This document shows positions 1 to 9,089 of a stretch of DNA of 64,000 nucleotides, piece by piece. A program made the translations under genes and the position numbers. Below the pieces are notes generated by a model, which saw only the letters and a list, made by a program, of their open reading frames with translations, was not told the origin of the DNA and did no database searches. Within the stretch, counting starts at the first letter, position 1. Every line of letters starts with the position of its first letter. The DNA comes from Dyadobacter linearis (lineage in GTDB: Bacteria > Bacteroidota > Bacteroidia > Cytophagales > Spirosomataceae): contig NZ_CAJRAU010000002.1 of assembly GCF_907165045.1 (NCBI RefSeq), positions 682,001 to 746,000 of the forward strand, written 5' to 3'.

Positions 1-1781
1 ATGATAAGAAACTGGACGGGATTTCTGATATCCGCGACGAATCTGACAGGGACGGAATGCGCATTGTTTTCGATCTGAAAAAAGATGCGATCCCTAATAT
101 CGTACTGAACCATTTGTTCAAGTATACACCTTTACAAAGCTCTTTCGGGGTAAATAACGTGGCGCTTGTAAAAGGCCGCCCGGTATTGCTGAACCTGAAA
201 GACCTGATCAAACATTACGTAGATCACCGCGTTGTTGTGATCACCCGCCGCACGGAATATGAACTGAGAGAAGCTGAAAAGCGAGCGCATATTCTGGAAG
301 GTTTGATCATCGCATTGGATAATCTGGATGCGGTAATTACCCTGATCCGCAGTTCGCGCGATCCGGAAGCTGCGAAAAGCGGTTTGATGGAGCAATTTGC
401 ACTGAGCGAGATCCAGGCGAAAGCGATTCTGGAAATGCGTCTGCAAAGGTTGACCGGTCTGGAAAGAGATAAGATCGTTAAAGAATATGACGAGATCATG
501 CTTCTGATCACAGATTTGCGCGACATTCTTGCAAACGAATACCGCAAATTTGAAATCATCAAAACAGAGCTTGGTGAGATCAAAGACCGTTACGGCGACG
601 AACGCAGAACGAAAATCGAATTTGCAGCAGAGGAATTCAGTGACGAGGATATGATTCCTGATGACGAAATGCTCATTACGATTTCAAATGCCGGTTATAT
701 TAAAAGAACACCTTTGTCGGAATATCGTACGCAAACAAGGGGAGGAGTTGGCTCACGCGGTGTTAAAACAAAAGACACTGACTTTACGGAGCACCTTTTC
801 TCGGCGACGATGCTCAACTATCTGCTGATCTTTACAGAATATGGTAAGTTGTTCTGGATGAAAGTATATGAAGTGCCGGAAGGAAGCAAAACTTCAAAAG
901 GGCGGCCTATTCAAAACTTGATCAGTCTGGAAAACGGCGACTCTATCCGTTCTGTAATAAATGTGCGGACTTTGTCGGATGAGGATTATATCAACAATAA
1001 TTATCTCATTATGTGTACCCAGCAGGGCACAATCAAGAAAACTTTGCTGCAGGCATATTCACGTCCGAGAGCAAATGGTATCATTGCGATCTCTATCAAT
1101 GAAGGTGATAGGCTGCTCAATGTAGCTTTGACCAACGGAGACAACGATATTGTCATTGCGTCTAGTGCCGGCCGTGCAGTTCGTTTTAATGAAAAAGGGG
1201 TTCGCCCGATGGGAAGGACCGCAGCCGGTGTGCGGGGTATTAACCTGAACGATCCTGACAACAAGGTGATCGGTATGGTTTGTATCAATCGCGAGGATGC
1301 GCAACTGTTGGTTGTTTCTGAAAACGGTTTTGGAAAGCGCTCGGATATAGATAGTTACCGCATTACGAACCGCGGCGGAAAGGGAGTTTCAACCATGAAC
1401 GCAACTGATAAGGTAGGTAAGCTGGTAGCAATTCGCGAAGTAACGGAGCAGGACGACCTGATGATCATTACCAGAAATGGTATTGCGATCAGAATGAGCG
1501 TGTTGGATATTCGTTTGGCTGGAAGAAATACGCAAGGGGTGAAGCTGATCAGGCTGAACAATTCTGATGAAATCACCTCGGTAACGCGCATTCTTAAAGA
1601 TCCTGACGAGAAGGCTGAAGAGCTGGACGAAGAGGGTAATGTAATCGTAATGCCTCTGTCGGAAGCGATCGCGGCGGGTGAAATAGTTCTGACTGACGAG
1701 GAGGATGAAGAGCTGGATGAAGATGTGATCGAAGACGATGAGGAAGACGAAAATGACGCTCCTGAGGAACCAGAGGCATGA
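1..1781 (+). CDS. gyrA: DNA gyrase subunit A, C-terminal part (5' truncated by window)
   Basis: GyrA pairs with GyrB in the cytoplasm to cut and rejoin DNA and add negative supercoils. The frame is open from base 3 (reading DKKLDGISDIRDESDRDGM), so the true start and the catalytic tyrosine lie upstream of the window; the ATG at 57 is internal. What is visible is the end of the cleavage domain with its long helices (to about base 620), then the repeated blades of the C-terminal DNA-wrapping domain. The RGGKG core of the GyrA box lies at 1371-1385, preceded by TN rather than the usual QR; this box argues for GyrA over ParC. The last 45 or so residues (from about 1640) are very rich in Asp and Glu, as in tails that tune supercoiling in other GyrA proteins. 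Confidence 0.97.
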   Translation, partial: DKKLDGISDIRDESDRDGMRIVFDLKKDAIPNIVLNHLFKYTPLQSSFGVNNVALVKGRPVLLNLKDLIKHYVDHRVVVITRRTEYELREAEKRAHILEGLIIALDNLDAVITLIRSSRDPEAAKSGLMEQFALSEIQAKAILEMRLQRLTGLERDKIVKEYDEIMLLITDLRDILANEYRKFEIIKTELGEIKDRYGDERRTKIEFAAEEFSDEDMIPDDEMLITISNAGYIKRTPLSEYRTQTRGGVGSRGVKTKDTDFTEHLFSATMLNYLLIFTEYGKLFWMKVYEVPEGSKTSKGRPIQNLISLENGDSIRSVINVRTLSDEDYINNNYLIMCTQQGTIKKTLLQAYSRPRANGIIAISINEGDRLLNVALTNGDNDIVIASSAGRAVRFNEKGVRPMGRTAAGVRGINLNDPDNKVIGMVCINREDAQLLVVSENGFGKRSDIDSYRITNRGGKGVSTMNATDKVGKLVAIREVTEQDDLMIITRNGIAIRMSVLDIRLAGRNTQGVKLIRLNNSDEITSVTRILKDPDEKAEELDEEGNVIVMPLSEAIAAGEIVLTDEEDEELDEDVIEDDEEDENDAPEEPEA

Positions 1782-1853
1782 TTTTTGTAAAAATTATATT
1801 AATTGATTTATATTTAGCATTCGAACAACCAATCACAATCAAAGTAAATATTT

Positions 1854-3314
1854 ATGAAAAGACTGATTTTTGTATCTGCACTAAGCCTTTTCAGCTTCGC
1901 AGCATTTTCGCAAGACGACGCTGTTAGCAAGGCTCTGGTAGACGGATTTCGAAAGGAAAAAGAGAAAAGTGATAAAGATGTGACCGATCCAAAGGCTAGT
2001 GCGAAAGCATCTTTTTGGATGGAGCGTGCAAAACTTTATGAAAACATCGCTTCTCAGGCTTCCGGAGTTGACTCAAGTGCAGCAAAAACTGCGATGGAGG
2101 CTTACAAAAAAGTAGTAGAACTTGATGTAACCAAAAAAGGAGAGCCTGGAAAATCTTCAAAAGAAGCGACCAGCGCACTTACAGCAGGAGAGGGTACTCA
2201 GTTGTTCAATGCTTTTGTAAAACAAGGTGCTGAAAAATACCAGGCTAAAAACCTGAACGGTGCATTGGAAATGTTCACGCTTGCTCAGGATATCAACAAA
2301 AAAGATACTTTGGCATCTTTGTACGGTGGTATCGCGGCGCAGCAGTTGGATAAGAAAGAAGAAGCTAAAAAATCTTTCGAAGCTTATGCTGCAAATGGTG
2401 GAAAAGATCCAAGCGTATTTTATGGTCTGGCTCAACTATACCGTGCTGAAAATAACTTCGACAAGGCGATCGAAACCCTGAATACAGGTTTGAAACAAGC
2501 TCCTAACAATAAGGACTTGAAAGCAGAGATCGTGAACATTCTGTTGGCTTCGGGTAAAGAAGATAAGGCTATCCAGGAACTAGAAGCTTTGGCACAATCT
2601 GACCCAAAAAACACGCAGAACCTCGTTAACCTCGCTATTTTGTATGACAACATGCAACGTACAGCTAACGATTCGATCAAGCAAATGTCAAGCAAAATGG
2701 GCACTGGAAACAAATCAGCTGCTGCTATGACGAAAAACCTGGAAAGCGAAAAAGGTAAGATCGAAGTCTATGACGGAGAGGTAAAACGTATCAGCGGGCT
2801 GATCAAAAAACAGCCAAAAAATGCTGATTTGAAACGCCAGCTTGCTGATGTGAACGCAAAAAAGAAAGAAACACTTGAAGCGATCGCGAAAATGGAGGGT
2901 GAAGTTAGCGCAGCCAAAGCATCAGCAGCAAGCAGCGACAACGCCGGAATGGAAAAACAACTTGCTGACCTGAAAGCCAAACAAGCAGATGCAAGCAGTA
3001 AAGCAATGACCAACTACAAAAAAGTGTTGGAAATTGACGCTGCTAACTACGATGCACTTTACAACCTGGGAGTATTCTACTTCAACGAAGCGGTTATCCT
3101 GAAAGGCGAAGTGGATAACATGAACATGACTGAATATCAGGCAAAAGGTAAAGAAATTGAAGGTCGTGTTTGTGGTAAATTCAAGAAAGCGAAACCATAC
3201 TTCGAAAAAGCTATTCAAGCAAAAGACGAGGCTGAGGCGAAAGAAACCTTGGGAATCGTTAACGGAGTGTTGGAGCAATTTGCCAGCAAAAACGTAGCCT
3301 GTGTAGAGGAGTAA
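1854..3314 (+). CDS. Secreted tetratricopeptide-repeat protein
   Basis: A 486-residue protein with a signal peptide (about residues 1-20, ending AAFSQ) and several TPR-like helical pairs, most clearly at residues 125-260 and again near 385-410. Between them (about 275-375) is a Lys/Glu/Ala-rich stretch that looks like a long coiled coil. TPR proteins serve as protein-binding scaffolds; this one should act in the periplasm or at the outer membrane. No catalytic motif is seen. It starts 72 bases after gyrA on the same strand and ends 26 bases before a strong terminator, so it could be transcribed alone or with gyrA. The exact partner cannot be told from the sequence. Confidence 0.85.
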   Translation: MKRLIFVSALSLFSFAAFSQDDAVSKALVDGFRKEKEKSDKDVTDPKASAKASFWMERAKLYENIASQASGVDSSAAKTAMEAYKKVVELDVTKKGEPGKSSKEATSALTAGEGTQLFNAFVKQGAEKYQAKNLNGALEMFTLAQDINKKDTLASLYGGIAAQQLDKKEEAKKSFEAYAANGGKDPSVFYGLAQLYRAENNFDKAIETLNTGLKQAPNNKDLKAEIVNILLASGKEDKAIQELEALAQSDPKNTQNLVNLAILYDNMQRTANDSIKQMSSKMGTGNKSAAAMTKNLESEKGKIEVYDGEVKRISGLIKKQPKNADLKRQLADVNAKKKETLEAIAKMEGEVSAAKASAASSDNAGMEKQLADLKAKQADASSKAMTNYKKVLEIDAANYDALYNLGVFYFNEAVILKGEVDNMNMTEYQAKGKEIEGRVCGKFKKAKPYFEKAIQAKDEAEAKETLGIVNGVLEQFASKNVACVEE

Positions 3315-3340
3315 TCCTTTCAGGTTTTAATATTTTAGGG

Positions 3341-3371
3341 GAGGGCGCTGATATCAGCGCCCTCTTTTTTT
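3341..3371 (+). terminator. Intrinsic terminator after the TPR gene
   Basis: A perfect 12-base inverted repeat with no loop bases to spare (3341-3352 pairs with 3353-3364, core gagggcgctgat) is followed by seven T at 3365-3371. It lies 26 bases after the TPR stop codon and separates it from the CotH-like gene. Confidence 0.9.
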
Positions 3372-3511
3372 GTGGCTTTGATTTTTTACCATTTAATAAA
3401 TACTATTTAAACCTTGAATAATTAAAAGGCCAATCTGTTACTTTTAATTGGTTTCAGCGTCCGACTGATACCATATTGTCTTCGCCTTTTCCAACACTAA
3501 ACGCTGCTGTT

Positions 3512-5845
3512 ATGATCTGTCGATTTCTACTTATCACACTTTCACTGCTGGCATTTGGCCGCCCTTCATTTTCTCAATCGCTTTCTACGAATCTCCCGAT
3601 TGTGGTCATTACCTCGGATGGCGAGATTTTAGATGACCCGAAGGTAGGAGCGGGGATGAAGATTATTTACAATGGTGCGGGGCAGACGAATAATTATTCG
3701 GACATTACGAATCCGGCCAGCTTAAATTATGATGGGAGAATTGCGATTGAAATCCGCGGTTCGAGTTCTCAGAATTCGCCCAAAAAGTCCTACGGTTTTG
3801 AGACGCGACAAGATGATAATGTAGATAACAGAAATGTTTCTTTGCTCGGACTGCCAAGTGAAAACGACTGGATCTTAAACGGTTTGATATTCGACCCGAG
3901 CCTGATGCGCGACTAGCTGGCATATTCCATGTCTCGTGCGGCTGGACATTATGCGTCGCGCACGATCTACTGCGAATTATTTGTCAATGCAGATTACCGC
4001 GGCGTGTATATGTTACAGGAAAAAATCAAGGTTGACGGCAATAGGGTAGATCTGGTAGATTTGGAAAATAGTGATAATGCTGTGCCCGAGATTACCGGGG
4101 GCTATATAATCAAAGCTGACAAGACCACAGGCGGAGATCCTGTAGCGTTTGTCATGAATGGGAATAACATGAATGGGTATGACGAAACAATTGATTTTAT
4201 TCACGATACTCCTGAGCCAGAAGTGATTACCGGCCAGCAGGCTGCCTACATTGAATATGTTTTTCGGGATTTGGAAAATAAGACCAATGCTAACAACTCC
4301 TCAGTCACGAACGGATTTCCCGCGATCATTGACGTTCCCACATTTCTGGATTACATGCTGGTAAGTGAGCTAGGCAGTAGCGTTGATGCTTATAAATTCA
4401 GTACATTTTTCCATAAAGACCGTGGTGGGAAACTAAGAGCAGGGCCGGTCTGGGATTTCAATTATGGATTTGGGATGGTAGGAGGGCAGACTGACCCGCG
4501 CTCCAAGACAACTGACTGGCAGTTTGAAAATGGTAATAACGAAGGCCCGCGGTTTTTCAGACAAATGTTTTATAATCCTGAATACCGATGTTACCTGGCG
4601 AAACGTTGGAACTCGCTCACACAAGCTGGTATGCCATTGAATGTCAGCAGCATACAAAATGATATTGAATCTGTCAAAAGTCAATTAATAGCTGCTGCTG
4701 CACGGGACGAAGAACGCTGGCATACGATAGGGAACTTCGACGATCAGATCACATTTGTGAAACAATTCATCCAGGATAGGAGTACGTGGATGACCAATAA
4801 TCTCGGTTCATTTAGCGGTTGCGCGAATCCGGTCATTCCGCAGTTAGTTATAAATGAAATTATGTATAACGCTCCGGCAGGTCCGGCGGGAAGCAGTAAT
4901 GATCTTGAATTTATAGAGATCAAGAATCAGGGAAGTAGTCCGGTTAATCTGTCGGGTCTTTATTTTGCGGGCTTAGGTCTAAGTTACCAGTTTCCCCCAA
5001 ATACTTCTGTCGACGCGGGCGGTTTCCTGGTGATCGCAAGTAACCCCACAGCATTTGCTGCGAAATATGGATTTCAACCTTTCGGCCAATTCACCAGAAA
5101 CTTGTCTAACAGATCACAGCGATTGTTGCTTTCAGATGCATTTGGAAATATAATCGACGATGTAACTTATTCTGATTCAGCTCCGTGGCCGACGTCTGCG
5201 GACGGTGGGGGGAAATCTCTTGAATTGAAAACTCCGTTAGCTGACAACAACAGTGCCGCCAATTGGGCGGTGCGAGCGTTGGAGGGAGGAAGCCCGGGAG
5301 CTGACAACTTCGGTTCGTTGCCGGTGACATTGATTCATTTCAATGCGATCGCTGAAAAGTCAGGGGTGACTTTGCTATGGAGAGTAGCAGACGAAATCGA
5401 TGTCGACAGGTATGTGGTTGAAGCAGCACAAGATGGTAAAAACTTTGTCACGATTGGCGAGGTTGCTGCGATGGGAAAAGCCGAATATATATTCTTAGAT
5501 CCCGAATCCGCAGCCGGCCGAATTTACTATCAACTGAAATCGATTGATATGGACGGAACATTCGCATATAGCAAAATCGTTGTAATCCGCCGGGACCTGG
5601 CTGACAAGACAAATATTTTTCCAAATCCTGCGAGCGACAAAGTGATGTTTAACCTGAGCGGAAGCTGGCGCGGCGGCGTGTCGGTAAGTGTCATTTCTTT
5701 AAATGGACAAGTGCTGCGATCCGGAGAGCTGATCCAGAAATCCACTGGACACATAAATATCTCAGAGCTGCCGGCGGGTAAATATATCTTGCAATTCCGC
5801 GGACAGGAAGATATAGTATCAAAACTGATCAATATAGTAAGGTAG
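3512..5845 (+). pseudogene. CotH-kinase/lamin-tail T9SS protein interrupted by an in-frame TAG
   Basis: The reading frame is continuous from ATG 3512 to 5845 apart from one TAG at 3914-3916, after 134 codons. Upstream are a signal peptide (residues 1-22, ending SFSQ) and the start of a CotH kinase domain. Downstream, in the same frame, the CotH domain goes on (MSRAAGHYASRTIYCE, then the GPVWDFNYGFG core near 4443), followed by a lamin-tail domain (VINEIMYN, from about 4846) and a type A T9SS sorting domain (IFPNPASDK, from about 5618). CotH proteins are atypical protein kinases; this one would be exported to the cell surface. An upstream TTG at 3476 is open but the ATG fits the signal peptide. 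With one base change as the only lesion and over 630 intact codons after it, this is a very recent pseudogene, a sequencing error or a read-through case; restart at ATG 3929 would lack the signal peptide. Confidence 0.85.
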
Positions 5846-6198
5846 AGGAACAAAGAGCTCATATGAGCTCACCCAAATATCTATTTAACATAATATAAAT
5901 TATACAACAATTGATTATATTATAACAGCGGCTTAGATTAAACTATTTCGGTCTATGGTGCAGCTCGACTGCGTCTAGTCAATTCTAAGCGAATAAAATG
6001 TTGTCAATAACAAGCAGAATCGACTGAATATCAGTGCAAATTCGTGCATTCGTGGCATTTAAAAACATATCTCAACTTTTCCAATCTGATCAAATTATCG
6101 TCTAGAAATTACCGCCAGCTAGTTATCACGCCCGATAGAAAGAAACATTCAGCCATTCAAAGACAACTTTGACTACTTGTTTGTAAAGTCAATCCCTA
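5846..6198. other. Intergenic stretch without a gene
   Basis: About 350 bases between the CotH-like gene and the DKNYY lipoprotein. It is AT-rich with stop codons in all frames. The only structure I can point to is a short palindrome at 5855-5870. I see no terminator with a T run, no RNA gene and no clear TAnnTTTG promoter box. Confidence 0.6.
5855..5870. repeat. Perfect 16-base palindrome
   Basis: The sequence gagctcatatgagctc equals its own reverse complement. It sits 10 bases after the CotH-like stop codon. No T run follows on either strand, so it is not a standard terminator; it could be a weak transcript-end hairpin or chance. Confidence 0.45.
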
Positions 6199-7140
6199 AT
6201 GTCCATTGCAAATCTAAATATGCCAGTCACGCAAATCCTTTTTATAATGAGCTTACTCGGAATTTTATCCGGCATATTCTCGTGCTCAGATCGCAAGTCT
6301 GGATTTAAGCCCGGTGTCCTGACTCCCCGCGGCTACTATGTTTACGCTGGAAAAGCTTATTTCTACGGCGGGTTCAGCAATGCGTCGCTTATTGAACTTA
6401 CCGAAGCTGATGCAACAGAGTTCGAAGTTTTCGATCAGCGGTTCCCGGGAAACGAGTATGCAGCCGAATACGCTGGTGATAATAAGGCGGTATACTTTGC
6501 AGGTCGGTTAATCAACGGCGCAGATTCAAAAACGTTTGTGATTCTGGATTATGGTTTAGGCAAAGATTCGAATTCAGTCTTTTACCGGCATTCCGTTCTT
6601 TCCGACGATCCTGCAAACTTCGTCAAAATTGAAGGCGGCTTTTACAAAGACAGCAGACACGTTTACCGGGGCAGCTATATTGTTTCCGATGATCCGGTAA
6701 ATTTGAAATATCTTGGTCAGCACGGCTACATCGAATATTTCAGTGATTCAAAAGGAATTATAGCAAATGACATTCGGATTGACTCAGTAGATGTAAATTC
6801 GTTTGTCCCGCTCGCTCACGGATATTCAAAAGACAAATCACAGGTATTCGTGATCCGAGAAGCCAGGTTAGAAAAAGTCACGAATGCAGACGCCGGATCC
6901 TTTCAGGTTGTTTCAAAATATTTCACCAAGGATTCTTCCAATGTATTTTGGCGCGGTACTGAAATGCAGGAAGCAAGTCCCCAAACATTCAAAATTATCA
7001 GCGAAGAATTTCATTGTAGCTGTGATGACCGCCAAATTTACTTTCGTAACAAAAAAATTCCCGGCGCTGATCCTGGAAAGATCCGCGCCGGGAAACGATT
7101 GAAGTATTGTAATGAAAACGAGATCGTTTTCGAAGATTAA
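6199..7140 (+). CDS. DKNYY-repeat lipoprotein
   Basis: A 313-residue protein built from repeats of the DKNYY family pattern, in which a short Asp-Lys/Ser-x-x-Val-Phe/Tyr unit recurs about every 25-40 residues (for example GDNKAVYFAG, KDSNSVFYRH, KDSRHVYRGS, KDKSQVFVI, KDSSNVFWRG). The N-terminus has a hydrophobic stretch ending in IFSC, which fits a lipoprotein signal with Cys near residue 29, so it is probably anchored in the outer membrane or periplasm. Start is ATG 6199; an internal ATG at 6220 is possible. The family has no established function. It ends 22 bases from the convergent isomerase gene and has no other co-oriented neighbour. Confidence 0.8.
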   Translation: MSIANLNMPVTQILFIMSLLGILSGIFSCSDRKSGFKPGVLTPRGYYVYAGKAYFYGGFSNASLIELTEADATEFEVFDQRFPGNEYAAEYAGDNKAVYFAGRLINGADSKTFVILDYGLGKDSNSVFYRHSVLSDDPANFVKIEGGFYKDSRHVYRGSYIVSDDPVNLKYLGQHGYIEYFSDSKGIIANDIRIDSVDVNSFVPLAHGYSKDKSQVFVIREARLEKVTNADAGSFQVVSKYFTKDSSNVFWRGTEMQEASPQTFKIISEEFHCSCDDRQIYFRNKKIPGADPGKIRAGKRLKYCNENEIVFED

Positions 7141-7162
7141 TCCACTACAACCCTGCCTTACC

Positions 7163-8032
7163 TCAGGCAATATCGCAGATCTCAACACATTGTTTCAAAC
7201 TTGCAATCGGCTCACGCTTTGGTATAAACTCCTGAGCAACAAAGCCTTTGAACCCGGTGTCGGCAATCGCCTTCATGATTGCGGGATAATATAATTCCTG
7301 ACCTTCGTCAATCTCGTTCCTTCCTGGTACCCCTCCTGTGTGATAATGCCCGATGTATTTGTGGTACCGATTGATCGTTGCAATCACATCACCTTCCATG
7401 ATCGACATGTGATAAATATCATAAAGCAACTTAAAGTGTTCAGAACCAATCATTTCGCAAAGTCCCGCACCCCAGGCTGTGTGATCGCACATGTAATCCT
7501 TGTGATTCACCTTACTATTAAGCAGTTCCATGATCATCGTAATCCCATACTTTTCAGCCGAAGGCATTAGCCTTCTCAATCCGATCGCACAATTCCGCAT
7601 TCCATCATAGTCGGACATGCCGCGGCGGTTACCCGAAAAACAAATGACTGTCGAGTAGCCTGCTTCTTTCAGTTTTGGGAAAAGGTCTTCGTAACTTTTG
7701 ACCAACTCGTCATGCAATGCCAGGTCGTTGAAACCTTTTTCAATTCCCATCCCTGCGCCGTTTGGCAACGCACAGGTCAGTCCGTACTTTTTCAAAGTCG
7801 GCCAATCTTCCGGGCCAAGCAGTTCAATAGAGGTAATCCCAATTTTTTTGCATTCCTGCGCAAATGTGTCCAGCGGGATTTTTCCGTAGCACCATTTACA
7901 AACTGAATGCCTGATCTTACCTTTCAGATTCGGCCCTAGTGCTTTTTCTGTCGCTGCAAAAACGTCGGTAATAGATAGCACACCGGCGGTTCCGGCTGCA
8001 ATATTTTTCAATGCATTACGTCTGGTTGACAT
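7163..8032 (-). CDS. Tat-exported sugar isomerase/epimerase-like TIM barrel (copy B)
   Basis: A 289-residue member of the xylose isomerase-like TIM-barrel family, closest in pattern to hydroxypyruvate isomerases. Putative metal ligands are all present: Glu in MELLNSKVNH, Asp in LLYDIYHM, His in GHYHTGGVPG and Glu in VAQEFIP. The N-terminus MSTRRNALKN plus a hydrophobic stretch ending VFA looks like a twin-arginine signal, so the enzyme would fold in the cytoplasm with its metal and act in the periplasm. It is the last gene of a unit with the paralogue at 8057 (24 bases upstream) and the cytochrome at 9090. The substrate is unknown; being periplasmic argues against true hydroxypyruvate metabolism. 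Confidence 0.87.
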   Translation of the reverse strand: MSTRRNALKNIAAGTAGVLSITDVFAATEKALGPNLKGKIRHSVCKWCYGKIPLDTFAQECKKIGITSIELLGPEDWPTLKKYGLTCALPNGAGMGIEKGFNDLALHDELVKSYEDLFPKLKEAGYSTVICFSGNRRGMSDYDGMRNCAIGLRRLMPSAEKYGITMIMELLNSKVNHKDYMCDHTAWGAGLCEMIGSEHFKLLYDIYHMSIMEGDVIATINRYHKYIGHYHTGGVPGRNEIDEGQELYYPAIMKAIADTGFKGFVAQEFIPKREPIASLKQCVEICDIA

Positions 8033-8056
8033 ATTGATTTTAGTATTTGAATTAAA

Positions 8057-8953
8057 TCAGGCGATATCACAAATGGTAACTCCCTGTTTCAGAGAAGCAA
8101 GATCATCGTTTCTGCTTGGGATAAACTCCTGACCTACAAAGCCTTTGTATCCTGTTTCGACGATTGCTTTCATGATCATCGGGTAATACAGCTCCTGCGT
8201 TTCGTCGATTTCGTGTCTGCCGGGCACGCCGCCGGTGTGGTAATGCGCAATGTATTTATGGTATTTTTTGATCGTCGCAATTACGTCACCTTCCTGGATC
8301 TGCATGTGATAAATATCATACAGCAACTTGAATTTTTCAGAACCGATCATATCGCAAAGGCCAGCCCCCCACTCTGTCCGGTCGCACATATAGTCCCGGT
8401 GATTCACCTTGCTGTTCAGCAATTCCATGACGAGCGTCACATTGTGTTTTTCAGCAATCGGGATCAACCTTTTGATACCCACGGCGCAATTCCGCATTCC
8501 GTCTACATCCGACATCCCGCGCCTGTTTCCTGAAAAGCAGATAATCTTGTCGTAACCTGCGGCTTGCACTTTTGGAATCACATCTTCAAAACCTTTCACA
8601 AGCTCGTCGTGGTTGGCCGGATCGTTAAATCCTTTTTCAATATTTCTGGTCAACCCTTCTCCCCAGGGCAACGCGCAGGTAAGTCCATACTTTTTAATTA
8701 CCGGCCACTCCTTTGGTCCGAGCAGTTCAATGGAAGTGATCCCTATTTTCTTACAGTCTTCTGCAAATGTTTCCAGCGGAATTTTGCTGTAACACCATTT
8801 GCAAACGGAGTGATTTATCTTTCCGTTTAATGCTGGTCCGAGCGCATTTTTGGAAGCTGTAAATGCATTTGAAAGCGACGAAGAAAACGGTACGATTCCA
8901 GCTCCAAGCGCCAGGTTCCTCAATACTTTCCTTCTGCCAGAAATTTTAGTCAT
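8057..8953 (-). CDS. Tat-exported sugar isomerase/epimerase-like TIM barrel (copy A)
   Basis: A 298-residue paralogue of the next gene, clearly alike along its whole length (shared blocks include HSVCKWCY, KKIGITSIELLGP, CFSGNRRGMSD and HYHTGGVPGR). The same metal-binding Glu, Asp, His and Glu are kept (VMELLNSKVNH, LLYDIYHMQ, HYHTGG, GQEFIPSR). The signal region has an RRK pair (ISGRRKVLRN) and a hydrophobic stretch, again fitting Tat export. The tandem layout points to a local duplication followed by divergence, perhaps to two substrates or two steps. It follows the cytochrome gene at 9090 by 136 bases, so it is either in the same transcript or has its own weak promoter. Confidence 0.87.
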   Translation of the reverse strand: MTKISGRRKVLRNLALGAGIVPFSSSLSNAFTASKNALGPALNGKINHSVCKWCYSKIPLETFAEDCKKIGITSIELLGPKEWPVIKKYGLTCALPWGEGLTRNIEKGFNDPANHDELVKGFEDVIPKVQAAGYDKIICFSGNRRGMSDVDGMRNCAVGIKRLIPIAEKHNVTLVMELLNSKVNHRDYMCDRTEWGAGLCDMIGSEKFKLLYDIYHMQIQEGDVIATIKKYHKYIAHYHTGGVPGRHEIDETQELYYPMIMKAIVETGYKGFVGQEFIPSRNDDLASLKQGVTICDIA

Positions 8954-9089
8954 TACAATTTGGCTATGTGTTTGGTCAAAAAAAGTAGTGATGCTACCGG
9001 CCCGTTTTGCTTTTTACAGCTCACAGAACAACACGCAGCACCACTATCTTAAGCTTAATAAATTATATTCTACTCAAAAAAAACGAGAT

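Noticed and set aside
6030-6060. Text like gtgcaaattcgtgcattcgtggca that resembles dispersed intergenic repeats
   Set aside because: Only one copy in the window, so a repeat cannot be shown.
9021-9040. CACAGAACAACAC just before the first isomerase gene, resembling the motif
   Set aside because: It is on the opposite strand relative to the other copies and lacks the GGAC core.
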